Assembly (NCBI GenBank): GCA_947503895.1
Contig: CANNFT010000001.1
Coordinates: 310,001 to 374,000, forward strand
From: an uncultured Saccharospirillaceae bacterium
Lineage (GTDB): Bacteria > Pseudomonadota > Gammaproteobacteria > Pseudomonadales > Oceanobacteraceae
Reading direction: 5' to 3'
Length of the DNA: 64,000 nt
Shown here piece after piece: positions 36,150 through 44,701 of this stretch (position 1 is the first letter of the stretch; every line of letters starts with the position of its first letter). The notes beneath the pieces are model-generated. The model ran no database searches. It saw nothing but the letters and a program-made list of their open reading frames with translations, and had not been told where the DNA came from. The translations under genes were made by a program, and so were the position numbers.

Positions 36150-37202
36150 CTATTGACTGGTTTGATTTTTACTTAACCCTTCCACCCACTTGAGCACTTC
36201 CACGATCGGCTGAATAAAATCTGAGGGAATAAAACGATCTACTTCAGCATTTGCGAGCAATCCTCTCGCAAGCGGAATATTTTCCATGATGGGAATGCCT
36301 TCCTCGCGAGCTATTTTCTTGATCATTTTAGCTTTGGCATCTGTTTCCATCAGTGTTATGACAGGTAAATCCACTATGCCTTTTTCATAATAGATTCCCA
36401 CTGCAACATGAGTCGGATTGACGACGATGGCCGTAGAGGATTTAACTCGCGGCTTGATTTCTTCATTCAGCATTTCTTGGTGTATCTGTTTGCGCTTACC
36501 TTTAATTTGGGGATCGCCCTCAGTTTCCTTGTATTCTCGAATGACTTCATCCTTGCTCATCATCAATTGTTTCGTATGCTGAGCCTTCTGAAATATAAAA
36601 TCTACGACCGCTATAATTGAAAAGGTGACGGTAGCACTGAGAATCAGTTTAAACATTATGCTGCCAATAAAGGGCAAGAAGCACCCAATTCCACACGCTG
36701 GAACCTGCATAAAGTCATTAATGTGACTGGTTATCAAATAGAAAATGATGCCTCCAAGCAATAGAATCTTGATGATCGATTTTAATACTTCAAACAGACT
36801 TTTCTTAGAAAATAGCTTCTTTGCACCCTCAACAGGATTGATCTTTTTTATATCTGGCTTTACCGACTCAAAAGACAAGAGCGGCCCTACTTGGCTAATA
36901 TTTGAAATGATCGCGATAAAAAATACCAATATAACGATAGGCGCAACCATTTTTACACTCAACCAGAAGACACCTTGCAGCATATTTTCCATGGCTGAAC
37001 GAAATTCTACACCCCAAATACTGTTGATCAATTCGACCAATGCTTGGAAATTAGATAGGTAAAAATCACTCATCGCCCAGAAAAACAGAAATATAGCTGC
37101 CAATAAACTCGCGGATACAATTTCTTTACTTTGAGCCACCTGACCTTTCTGTCGAGCATCTCTAATTTTTTTCGGGGTCGGTTTTTCTGTTTTTTCACTC
37201 AT
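36150..37202 (-). CDS. sctU: T3SS export switch protein SctU (YscU)
   Basis: 350 residues (YscU 354). Four membrane helices in the first ~210 residues are followed by the cytoplasmic domain with the autocleavage motif NPTH in TAIVVNPTHVAVGIYY. Cleavage after the Asn allows the switch from needle to translocator export. It is last in the sctO-U operon, 37 bp after sctT. Confidence 0.97.
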   Translation of the reverse strand: MSEKTEKPTPKKIRDARQKGQVAQSKEIVSASLLAAIFLFFWAMSDFYLSNFQALVELINSIWGVEFRSAMENMLQGVFWLSVKMVAPIVILVFFIAIISNISQVGPLLSFESVKPDIKKINPVEGAKKLFSKKSLFEVLKSIIKILLLGGIIFYLITSHINDFMQVPACGIGCFLPFIGSIMFKLILSATVTFSIIAVVDFIFQKAQHTKQLMMSKDEVIREYKETEGDPQIKGKRKQIHQEMLNEEIKPRVKSSTAIVVNPTHVAVGIYYEKGIVDLPVITLMETDAKAKMIKKIAREEGIPIMENIPLARGLLANAEVDRFIPSDFIQPIVEVLKWVEGLSKNQTSQ

Positions 37203-37239
37203 TTTGATTATTCTTCTTTAGTCTGGCCATTTCATGTCA

Positions 37240-38028
37240 TTAATTTAATCCCTCAGCCAGTCTTGAAAAGACTTCTGGCATGAGGGTAAGCTCCTGACTA
37301 AAAAAGTGCACAAGAAATCCAACGTACACAATGAGCATTGCCATGGCGACAGCGCTTTTCACAGGCATTGCAAGAAAGAAAACGTCCATTTGAGGTGCAA
37401 ATCGACCAATTAGTGCCAGTCCGAACTCAGCTAAAAACATGGCAATAATGACTGGCCCCGCAAATAGCATCATGTAGTACATCAATAAATCCATCATGCT
37501 GAGAAAGAGCGTCACCATTGACGCATCGAAGGTGGGGTAAAATGAGAAAACGGGCCACGCTGTATAGCTTTTGTAAACCATCCCTAGAAAGACAAGGATA
37601 CCGCCAGTGGAAAAAAACACGGTGTTAACCGCTTGAACCAACAAAATACCAAAAGGTGAAGCTTGAGACCCACTCAATGGATTAAGCGAACTGGCCATCG
37701 TCGCACCGCGTTGGTTGTCTATAAAAAAACCCACCGCTTCAATGCCCCAAAAAATAATGGAAACCGAAAACCCGAGCACAATGCCAATAAAGATCTCCTT
37801 TAAAATGATACCAATCAACATCACACTGGTAATATCTTGTTGCTCGTACCCATGCTGGACAACAGGAAAAATAAACAACGACATACTCAATGCCACACCG
37901 TTTTTTAACATTCGGCCACCCATCACCTGCGCCCCAAGTAGGGGCATCATAGTAAATGCAGCGATTAGCCGAGTCAGTGTAATGAGCATGAGCATTAAGG
38001 TGGTTTCGATTAGTTCATGGTTAAACAC
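37240..38028 (-). CDS. sctT: T3SS export apparatus membrane protein SctT (YscT)
   Basis: 262 residues (YscT 261), SpaR/FliR family, with at least six hydrophobic segments and the conserved GQ-rich loop region (DNQRGATMASSLNPLSGSQASPFG). It forms part of the core export gate with SctR and SctS. It follows sctS by 3 bp. Confidence 0.95.
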   Translation of the reverse strand: MFNHELIETTLMLMLITLTRLIAAFTMMPLLGAQVMGGRMLKNGVALSMSLFIFPVVQHGYEQQDITSVMLIGIILKEIFIGIVLGFSVSIIFWGIEAVGFFIDNQRGATMASSLNPLSGSQASPFGILLVQAVNTVFFSTGGILVFLGMVYKSYTAWPVFSFYPTFDASMVTLFLSMMDLLMYYMMLFAGPVIIAMFLAEFGLALIGRFAPQMDVFFLAMPVKSAVAMAMLIVYVGFLVHFFSQELTLMPEVFSRLAEGLN

Positions 38029-38031
38029 AAC

Positions 38032-38298
38032 TCACCCCAGAGTAGCTATAGCATCAAAAATATTGGCCGCATAATTGTACAGTTCGATACCAATCCAACG
38101 AGATGTTAGAACCAAAGTAAACGAAACAGCCAGTAACTTGATTGCAAATGACAAGGTTTGCTCTTGTATTTGGGTTAATGCTTGAAACAAGCTCACTAAA
38201 ATTCCACTCAATGCCGCTACAATGATCGGTGGCATCGACAGCATTAACACCAATGTTAGAACCTGTATTGTAGAATGAATAATCTCTGATTCGCTCAT
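38032..38298 (-). CDS. sctS: T3SS export apparatus membrane protein SctS (YscS)
   Basis: The ATG at 38298 gives 88 residues, exactly the family size, so the longer frame is rejected; it also overlaps the sctR stop as ATGA. Two membrane helices are visible, around VLTLVLMLSMPPIIVAALSG and LLAVSFTLVLTSRWI. FliQ family. Confidence 0.95.
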   Translation of the reverse strand: MSESEIIHSTIQVLTLVLMLSMPPIIVAALSGILVSLFQALTQIQEQTLSFAIKLLAVSFTLVLTSRWIGIELYNYAANIFDAIATLG

Positions 38299-38945
38299 TG
38301 ATATGTCAACACCAATCCATGAATGAGTTTCGCCCAACCGTCTAGCAACACAAATAGCAAAAGCTTAAATGGTAAAGATATCGTCATAGGTGAGACCATC
38401 ATCATCCCCATCGCTAATAAAATATTCGAAATGATGATATCGATCGCGATAAAGGGTAAATATAGAAGAAACCCTATCTCAAATGCCGACGTCAGCTCGC
38501 TCACGGTAAACGCAGGTATGAGTATGAGTAAACTATCTTCGGATATTTCACTGCTGTACTTTTCCGGCCATAGTTTCTTAGCACTTTGAATAAAGAAACC
38601 ACGCTCCCGTTCTTTGGAATGTTTCATCAAGAACGCTTTGAACGGAACAGCACCTTTTTCGAATACGGGTTTTATTTCACTGACGCTTTCGAATGAAATA
38701 TTTTCTGCTTCAATAACGTCCCCCACTTCATAAATAACCGGTGCCATTACATAGATACTTAAAATAATCGCCAATCCATGTATGGCCATGTTTGGGGGTA
38801 TTTGCTGTACACCTAGAGCATTTCTAAGCAAGCTAAACACAACCGCCAATTTCACAAACGACGTGGTCATGATGGCTAGAAATGGTACGAGGGCTAAAAT
38901 AGAAAGCCCTATGATAAGCAGAACAGGATCAAAATTACCGTTCAC
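38295..38945 (-). CDS. sctR: T3SS export apparatus membrane protein SctR (YscR)
   Basis: 216 residues (YscR 217), FliP family, with four hydrophobic segments and the motif LLRNALGVQQIPPNMAI in the second quarter. It forms the pentameric core of the export gate. It follows sctQ by 11 bp and overlaps sctS by four bases. Confidence 0.97.
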   Translation of the reverse strand: MNGNFDPVLLIIGLSILALVPFLAIMTTSFVKLAVVFSLLRNALGVQQIPPNMAIHGLAIILSIYVMAPVIYEVGDVIEAENISFESVSEIKPVFEKGAVPFKAFLMKHSKERERGFFIQSAKKLWPEKYSSEISEDSLLILIPAFTVSELTSAFEIGFLLYLPFIAIDIIISNILLAMGMMMVSPMTISLPFKLLLFVLLDGWAKLIHGLVLTYQ

Positions 38946-38956
38946 GATTCACGCCT

Positions 38957-40054
38957 CTACTTAGCTTGTGGGTCCGACTTCGCATTTAAGCGTGTGACTC
39001 GAGCACCTAAACGCCCCGCCACCTTCACCATTTCGCACTCTCCAATCACACTGCCATTGGCTTTCATCAGTATTGGACTTGAGATATCGAGCCCTAATTC
39101 AAAACAGTAACCATCTGCAAGCGCTTGAACATCTCGAAAGGGTAACGTTTTTTGAGCCAGTTCAAAGGTTAGCTTGACGGGTAGTTGCTCGATGTTGAGG
39201 GGAACAGAAACGCCTGACGACGATTCGACCTCCGGTAAATTTGTCGCTGCATCGTTACTGACTGGGGCATGCTCGTCGGTCATAAGTCCATCCCGTTTAC
39301 TTAGAATCTTGATAAGGTTATTTTCAATACATGCTTCATATTGAGCCGCATCAGGGATACTGATAATGAAAGAGTCTGGGTAGCGAGATTCTTTAACCAT
39401 CACAACATCTCCGATGCCTATATTCATCAGTACCGAATGGCGCAAAGAGGTTGCACCTAGAATGAATCGCGCTGGGCATGGGATGGCGACAGCAGCTTGA
39501 AATGGTGAACGGATTAAGCTCTCGTCGGGTGGCGAAAAGTACTGGGTTGCTGACTCTGGCATCATAAATTGTGCAAGCGCCGTCGTATTTTCTTGCTGGC
39601 TGTCTCTAACCGTTAAGCCTAAAAAATGGTCAAACGAAACTTTAGATGGAGCCTTTAAATGCGCTGACACCCACTCTAAGGTATCGTATTGCCCAATCAC
39701 TTTGAGCAAAAAAGGCGTGAGAGCATGCTGCAAAACGAGTACTAAAAGTTCGTTCGGTAAATCTAAGCATTCAGCTCGATTCAATTGACACAAAGACAGA
39801 AACGGCTTATTAAGCGCAAATATAATTTCCTCACCATTTATTTGAAGTGTGATCCAGACTTGTGGTTGCACAGGTGCGCTATACGTATCAATTTGAATCC
39901 ACCCCTTATGCTTGACGGGGGTGCTGCGCGGCGTTAACTGCGCCGTATAAGACGTTCCATTGATACTCACCGATAAATCTTGACCGCTGTGCAACCATTG
40001 GTTGTGCCAGTGCATTTGCGTTTGAGTAATATTTTCTAGCGCTAAATCCATCAT
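38957..40054 (-). CDS. sctQ: T3SS sorting-platform protein SctQ (YscQ)
   Basis: 365 residues (YscQ 307; longer relatives exist). The C-terminal SpoA domain is at ~295-362 (LPFRDVQALADGYCFELGLD, then GSVIGECEMVKVAGRLGARV). The N-terminal half is variable. SctQ forms the pods of the cytoplasmic sorting platform with SctL and SctK. Its start overlaps sctP as ATGA with a second ATG immediately after. An internal start making a free SpoA fragment, as in Yersinia, is plausible but I did not identify one. Confidence 0.9.
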   Translation of the reverse strand: MMDLALENITQTQMHWHNQWLHSGQDLSVSINGTSYTAQLTPRSTPVKHKGWIQIDTYSAPVQPQVWITLQINGEEIIFALNKPFLSLCQLNRAECLDLPNELLVLVLQHALTPFLLKVIGQYDTLEWVSAHLKAPSKVSFDHFLGLTVRDSQQENTTALAQFMMPESATQYFSPPDESLIRSPFQAAVAIPCPARFILGATSLRHSVLMNIGIGDVVMVKESRYPDSFIISIPDAAQYEACIENNLIKILSKRDGLMTDEHAPVSNDAATNLPEVESSSGVSVPLNIEQLPVKLTFELAQKTLPFRDVQALADGYCFELGLDISSPILMKANGSVIGECEMVKVAGRLGARVTRLNAKSDPQAK

Positions 40055-41577
40055 TCATCCTCGTCTTCTTCAGGTTCCTGCATTGAAGAGGGTGATCGTT
40101 GCTGCTGCTTTTCCCCTTCTTCATTTTCGATAACATTTGTCGTACTGGACTGATCATCATTAGCCTGCCCTTCGCGTATGAAGCGCTCATCCACCTCATA
40201 TCGAATTTGTATATTCACGTCGTTTGCGAGACCGCTGCTCAGTAGCCCGGTATGTAGGTCCAATCGAGCGCCTTCTAAAGCCTGATAGGTTTTTTCATGA
40301 GAGGTATGGACGTGAATCGCTAGACTTTGCCCTTCTCGCTGGATCGAAATCCGTGTCCCAGGCAAAAGAGATTCTTCTAGCTTTATTTCTAGTTCGTTGT
40401 ACACCATGGAATGAACGATTGACTCTATGCTCTGAAGGAGTCGATTAGCTTGATGATTCAGTGTGGGGACATTCATTTCCTTCATGCGTTTCAATTCAGC
40501 ATTCAGAGCACCATTTGACTGCGCAACAAATTGCGTTAGGAGTTGATCACCATAAGGCTCATCCGATTTATCTTCTGGTTGAATGGGTACACCGGCAGAG
40601 TCGCGGTTTTCATGGTGCTTCTGATTCACACCTGCATGGCCCTGAATCATCTCATCTTGCAGCGCTTTACTTTGAATAGCCGTTGCCTGTCGTTCTACTG
40701 AGATGTTCTGATGGAATGACGGTTCTTTGATTGACTCAGCATGTGGAGTCTTGGCAAAGTTCTCTGGTATCTCCGGCTTTGGCATTCCAGAATATTGAGG
40801 AGGCATGCGCTCCTTTTCTAACCCTCTATCTACTGGTTCAATGGGCGCGTGACGTACTGTCTCTGTAACATTGGTTGAAGGCCGTTCAAGAAGATTAGAT
40901 TGAAACCGTTTTTTATCGCTTGACTCCGCTCCAACATATTTCAGCGTATGGCTTTCAGCATGAGCAACACTTTCACGTTTCCAATCTTGCTCAGGGAATG
41001 GAATTGGCTCAACCGTCTTTTGTGAATTCAGTGCAACACCGTGATTCTGTATTAAAGTGATGCTTTCGTCGGGCCGTTCTGTTGCTTCTCTCTTCACTCC
41101 CATGGCCGACTGATCTAATGTTTCATAACTGATCGACTTGGCTATAGGGTGACGAGCAGGTGAACTGAACGACGCCGTTTGGTTACTTAAACTACCGGCA
41201 TGAATAAGGTCTTCAGAGCTTGAGTCGTCAAATTGCGGTTTGACGGCTTCGGAATGCTGACGCTCAACAAAATTAGAGCCACCTTCAACATTTTTTACCC
41301 TCGCAGGATGTGGATCTACAGCTTCATCTGTCTTGCTTGCCCGATGCTGTTTAGCGCTTTTCTCTTGTACATTACTTTCAGAGTGATTAGAAATGGATTT
41401 CTCGAGATGGCGATCACTCATCAAACCCTGAAAGCTGTCTATATGACTGGCATGAAGTTCGTTTGTCTGAAGTCGAGTTTTTAAAAATGGCCCAACGACG
41501 AAATCGGAAACCCTATTAGAAATGCCCGATGAACCATTTAAATCAGGTAACGGACTGTTTGGGCATAAACTCTTCAA
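40051..41577 (-). CDS. sctP: T3SS needle-length regulator SctP (YscP)
   Basis: 508 residues (YscP 453-515). A long polar, low-complexity N-terminal ruler region (Ser/Glu/His/Pro-rich, residues ~1-350) is followed by the T3S4 substrate-switch domain at ~375-470 (ALNAELKRMKEMNVPTLNHQ, LLPGTRISIQREGQSLAIHV). The start is TTG at 41577, supported by AGGAG seven bases upstream. It overlaps the end of sctO by 35 bp. No ATG start fits before ~residue 53. The C-terminus is very acidic (EEDEDE). Confidence 0.88.
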   Translation of the reverse strand: MKSLCPNSPLPDLNGSSGISNRVSDFVVGPFLKTRLQTNELHASHIDSFQGLMSDRHLEKSISNHSESNVQEKSAKQHRASKTDEAVDPHPARVKNVEGGSNFVERQHSEAVKPQFDDSSSEDLIHAGSLSNQTASFSSPARHPIAKSISYETLDQSAMGVKREATERPDESITLIQNHGVALNSQKTVEPIPFPEQDWKRESVAHAESHTLKYVGAESSDKKRFQSNLLERPSTNVTETVRHAPIEPVDRGLEKERMPPQYSGMPKPEIPENFAKTPHAESIKEPSFHQNISVERQATAIQSKALQDEMIQGHAGVNQKHHENRDSAGVPIQPEDKSDEPYGDQLLTQFVAQSNGALNAELKRMKEMNVPTLNHQANRLLQSIESIVHSMVYNELEIKLEESLLPGTRISIQREGQSLAIHVHTSHEKTYQALEGARLDLHTGLLSSGLANDVNIQIRYEVDERFIREGQANDDQSSTTNVIENEEGEKQQQRSPSSMQEPEEDEDE

Positions 41578-42007
41578 GCTCAGACTCCTCTTTTAAACTG
41601 GATAACCGATCGCGTTCAGCTTGCTCTTCATCGCACCACACTTCATATTTCTGCACGTCTAGCTGTGCTTGCTTATACGTTTTCTCTGCGTGTCTATACG
41701 CTTCTTCTGCATCAATGAGTGCTTTTTTAGACAGCTCAATATCTTCTAACAGCAAGGCATCCTTGTTTCTTAACACGGACATTTCTAGCTTAAGTCGCTG
41801 GAATGCTCGCTCAGTAATTGATCGACCTTCGATGGCACTGTATCGCCGAGTTTCTTCTCTTAATCGCCAAATGACATAATCATCAAATTTTTTAATTGCA
41901 GCTTCCTTGGCGGCCTCAGATTCGATCAGTTGTTTCTTAGCAGCTAATTTATTGGCTTGTGCCCGTGATTCCTTTGTACGTTTGAGGTTTAAAATGGATA
42001 ACAGCAT
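41543..42007 (-). CDS. sctO: T3SS central stalk protein SctO (YscO)
   Basis: 154 residues (YscO 154), almost entirely coiled coil (from KESRAQANKLAAKKQLIESE on; key part), as in the FliJ-like stalk that contacts SctN and the SctV ring. Its start shares one base with the upstream lipoprotein stop (TAATG at 42007), and its end overlaps sctP by 35 bp. The matching length and order identify it despite low sequence conservation. Confidence 0.9.
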   Translation of the reverse strand: MLLSILNLKRTKESRAQANKLAAKKQLIESEAAKEAAIKKFDDYVIWRLREETRRYSAIEGRSITERAFQRLKLEMSVLRNKDALLLEDIELSKKALIDAEEAYRHAEKTYKQAQLDVQKYEVWCDEEQAERDRLSSLKEESELEEFMPKQSVT

Positions 42008-42702
42008 TAGGATGTGAGCGCGCGAATTAAGTTAGCATCGCTGCTTAATTGCCTAACAAACTCAGAAAACACTCGACTTAAATCTCGCTCAATATAACGA
42101 CGATCTTTACCAAAGTCGGTATTACCTCGCTGCAGTACGGTAAACCGCTTGTGGTAGCCTGAAGACGTAACGGAAAATTCAGCGAGAATATTAATTTCGC
42201 CGCCCCAGAATTCATCGGTTGCTTCATAGCGTAAACGTGTCAATTGAATGTTGATTCGCTTAATGGGAGAAGGCGCGATTGCTTGACATTTCGCAATGAG
42301 GCTGGCCTCTTGTGCGTCTCGCTTTTCTTTAGCGAGCACTTCATCGTCTATTTCAATTTCAGGTAATTGACGACGCTCATATTTTTCACAAGGTTGTGAG
42401 TCATACACTTGGAAACTTCGTTGCCGGAAGCTATCTTCCGCCGTTTTCTTTATTTTTAGTAAAGCGCTTTGCTCTAAATAAATACCACCGCCGTCACCGA
42501 CCCAAGCCACTTTTTGCATCATATCTTTAAGAAATCGCTTGTCTTCGATGTTGATCGCTAAATCAATATTTTTCCCTTCTATGCTGAAGTATCGTTGTGA
42601 CGTTGGGTAAACCATCACCGTCTCAGAAATATAGCTACACCCCGTCGATAGAACGATAAGGACAGAAAAACATAAATATGCAAGTAGTTTACGAGTGTTC
42701 AT
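42007..42702 (-). CDS. Lipoprotein coupled to sctO, pilotin candidate
   Basis: 231 residues. A signal peptide ends in lipobox LSTGC (Cys at ~22), so it should be a lipoprotein. The mature part has a beta-rich region (YFSIEGKNIDLAINIEDKRF) and a C-terminal helix (LSRVFSEFVRQLSSDANL). Its stop overlaps the sctO start as TAATG, so it belongs to the sctO-U operon. Ysc systems need a lipoprotein pilotin (YscW/ExsB) to assemble the secretin; none is seen elsewhere in this cluster, so this is a candidate, but it is larger than YscW (~130) and I see no clear similarity. A different lipoprotein role is possible. Confidence 0.75.
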   Translation of the reverse strand: MNTRKLLAYLCFSVLIVLSTGCSYISETVMVYPTSQRYFSIEGKNIDLAINIEDKRFLKDMMQKVAWVGDGGGIYLEQSALLKIKKTAEDSFRQRSFQVYDSQPCEKYERRQLPEIEIDDEVLAKEKRDAQEASLIAKCQAIAPSPIKRINIQLTRLRYEATDEFWGGEINILAEFSVTSSGYHKRFTVLQRGNTDFGKDRRYIERDLSRVFSEFVRQLSSDANLIRALTS

Positions 42703-42944
42703 AACGCTTCTTATGCTGGTTTGTTTGGAGGTACTAGGTAGGTAACACCAGCGCCCAATAGGTTTCGTTTGGTGTCGGGACAGGTGAGAACTTAGCGCTC
42801 CTTAAGATAGGCATATTCACGTGAAACCTGCTCCACGCCCTCGTTACTCAGGTCAAGTATCCAGATGGATAGCGCAACACCATTGCTCACTCAATATTGG
42901 CAGGGGCAATTTAGATACAAGTAGCAGTAATTGAAGGGCATCAG
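42703..42944. promoter_or_regulatory. Divergent promoter region, sctO operon and effector candidate
   Basis: 242 bp between the lipoprotein-sctO operon (minus) and the CE-clan protein (plus). AGGTTTC (42761-42767) and GAAACCT (42823-42829) form an inverted pair resembling the arms in the sctW-sctN region. Confidence 0.45.
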
Positions 42945-44078
42945 ATGACAATCAGCAAAGCATTAACATCTGCGTATAACGTATTGTTAGATTTTGATCA
43001 CTCAACATCGAGCAGCTACATCTCCGACAACCAGATTCCAGACGGCAAGAATGATCACTCTTCAACCAAAGTGGAGAACGTACGAGATCAATTCAATGCC
43101 ATTACAGATACCTACGAGCAAGCAGAATTTGTCGTTAATTTAGCGCTTCACTCCGATAAAACGCTGTGTAAACTGGGTATTGAGCTGCTAAAGCAGCAAA
43201 TAGATTTAGGTTCTGTGGATACGCTCCCCATCTGGCAGCAAGCGGCGAGCATCGCGCTCACGGGGTGGGAAAATAAGACGGGGAATTTGTGTTCATTAAG
43301 TGATCAAGGTCATGTGGAGGCCATCGTTCCTCTTTGGGCATTGGCTAGACCCTTTGATCGCTCACGTGAACCGGGTCAGTATCAGATTAAAAACCATCAA
43401 GTGAATGGTCTGCTCAGTCATTCTATCAATAAATTAGAACCCTCCATCACAGAGTATGATGCTCACCAAGCATTACAACCGGGCAACTTCATCTCGTACA
43501 ATTTGTTGCTGAAAGGATTGAATGATATTAGTAACAAGCAACCGAATACCCAGTCACTGACCACTGCGGTGTATGTGACGCATGTACCCAATGAGAGTCA
43601 ATTGAAAAACAGTCATGAAGTTAACATGCCAACACTGAATCATATTGACGTTGCCAGCCATGCCATGAAGAATTTATCAGAAGGTGAAAAGCTTCTAATA
43701 CCGATTCATTACCATCATCATTTTGGTTCTTTAGAGCTAACCAAAACGAACACTGGGTTCGATGTCACCGTTTTTGACAGTAAAAACACAGACAAAGATA
43801 TCTATCTGCATATTTTGAATGCCCTTAAAATATCGGATGAGATAGAAAATACTCACTGGTGTACTGGTAACTTTCAATCACAAAATGACTGCGCGATACA
43901 TGTCTATGAATTTTATAAATTTTGTGCATTGAATGCTCAGCGAACGCCTCCGAGCAATTTTGAGGACTACAAATCTATCATCATGCTTCAAAATACAAAT
44001 GAGAATGGCATTGATGAAAGTCAGTGTGCAAGCGCGCTTCGGCGTCAAAACTTTGTTATGGATCTCTGCTGCCCATAA
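42945..44078 (+). CDS. CE-clan (YopJ/Ulp1-like) cysteine protease or acetyltransferase; candidate T3SS effector
   Basis: 377 residues. The C-terminal half carries a CE-clan-like catalytic set: H259 in HHFGSLEL (compare HW.L.V in the clan), D278 in VTVFDS, Q311/Q313 in NFQSQND and C316 in DCAIHVYEF. The H-D spacing of 19 equals H109-E128 of YopJ. The N-terminal ~200 residues are unrelated to anything I know and may hold the export signal. The gene is divergent from the sctO operon and directly at the T3SS edge. The clan includes host-directed acetyltransferases, deubiquitinases and deSUMOylases; which one applies here cannot be told. The ATG at 42945 has GAAGGG about 7 nt upstream. Confidence 0.72.
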   Translation: MTISKALTSAYNVLLDFDHSTSSSYISDNQIPDGKNDHSSTKVENVRDQFNAITDTYEQAEFVVNLALHSDKTLCKLGIELLKQQIDLGSVDTLPIWQQAASIALTGWENKTGNLCSLSDQGHVEAIVPLWALARPFDRSREPGQYQIKNHQVNGLLSHSINKLEPSITEYDAHQALQPGNFISYNLLLKGLNDISNKQPNTQSLTTAVYVTHVPNESQLKNSHEVNMPTLNHIDVASHAMKNLSEGEKLLIPIHYHHHFGSLELTKTNTGFDVTVFDSKNTDKDIYLHILNALKISDEIENTHWCTGNFQSQNDCAIHVYEFYKFCALNAQRTPPSNFEDYKSIIMLQNTNENGIDESQCASALRRQNFVMDLCCP

Positions 44079-44124
44079 CCTCGTTTGCATACTGTTAAAG
44101 ATCAAACATCAGGATGTGTGAATA

Positions 44125-44418
44125 TTAACGTTCAAATGCATATTCGCGTTTTATCTCGACGACTTGCACGGTATACGATTGATACCAAGCCTCTTGTCCT
44201 TTGCGTTGTGCCAGTGTGTGCTCAGGATCGTTTTTCCACTCGCGAATAGCCTCCATATTGTCCCAATAGGAAATTGCGATTTCTTGCTCACCCTCCGTTA
44301 CGGCGATAAAGTCTAAGCAACCGTATTTTTCAAATGCCAGTTCGCGCATAATGCCAACCGTTTTTAAGTACTCATCATTTTGCTGGCCAACTTTCGCTTT
44401 GAAGATAACTGCGTACAT
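44125..44418 (-). CDS. ABM-fold monooxygenase family protein
   Basis: 97 residues with the ABM (antibiotic biosynthesis monooxygenase / IsdG-like) ferredoxin fold: YAVIFKAKVGQ at the start, then RELAFEKYGCLDFI, AISYWDNMEAIREWKNDPEH and a late YQSYTVQVVEIKREY. Members degrade heme, modify quinones or act as small oxygenases or stress sensors. Convergent with the effector candidate. Substrate unknown. Confidence 0.85.
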   Translation of the reverse strand: MYAVIFKAKVGQQNDEYLKTVGIMRELAFEKYGCLDFIAVTEGEQEIAISYWDNMEAIREWKNDPEHTLAQRKGQEAWYQSYTVQVVEIKREYAFER

Positions 44419-44654
44419 TTCAGCTCCCTACATCTGTCAATTGCATACTAAAACAGAGATTTCTGTATCAGGCTGTGCCCTGCTCATTGATGCAGCAACC
44501 CCAATTTGACGCAAAATATTGCCATTGAAAGGGGCAAGCATGGCACAGGCAGTGATACATCATATTGCTTTGAATTTCGGCATTATATTGCCAATACTAG
44601 AATCATGCGAGCCGAATTAACCGTGAAATAAGAGCTGCAGCTACCACTACTTAG

Positions 44655-44692
44655 AAACTCAATAGACCGAACGTAAGCTCGGTCTATTGGGC
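44655..44692 (-). terminator. Terminator after the SGNH hydrolase gene
   Basis: CAATAGACCGA (44660-44670) and TCGGTCTATTG (44679-44689) form a perfect 11-bp stem with 8-nt loop. On the minus strand it is followed by GTTTCT and lies 12 nt after the stop codon of the hydrolase gene. Confidence 0.75.
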
Positions 44693-44701
44693 AAAACTAA
44701 A

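Noticed and set aside
41233..41879. Plus-strand frames opposite sctP and sctO
   Set aside because: Shadows of overlapping T3SS genes with well-supported starts.
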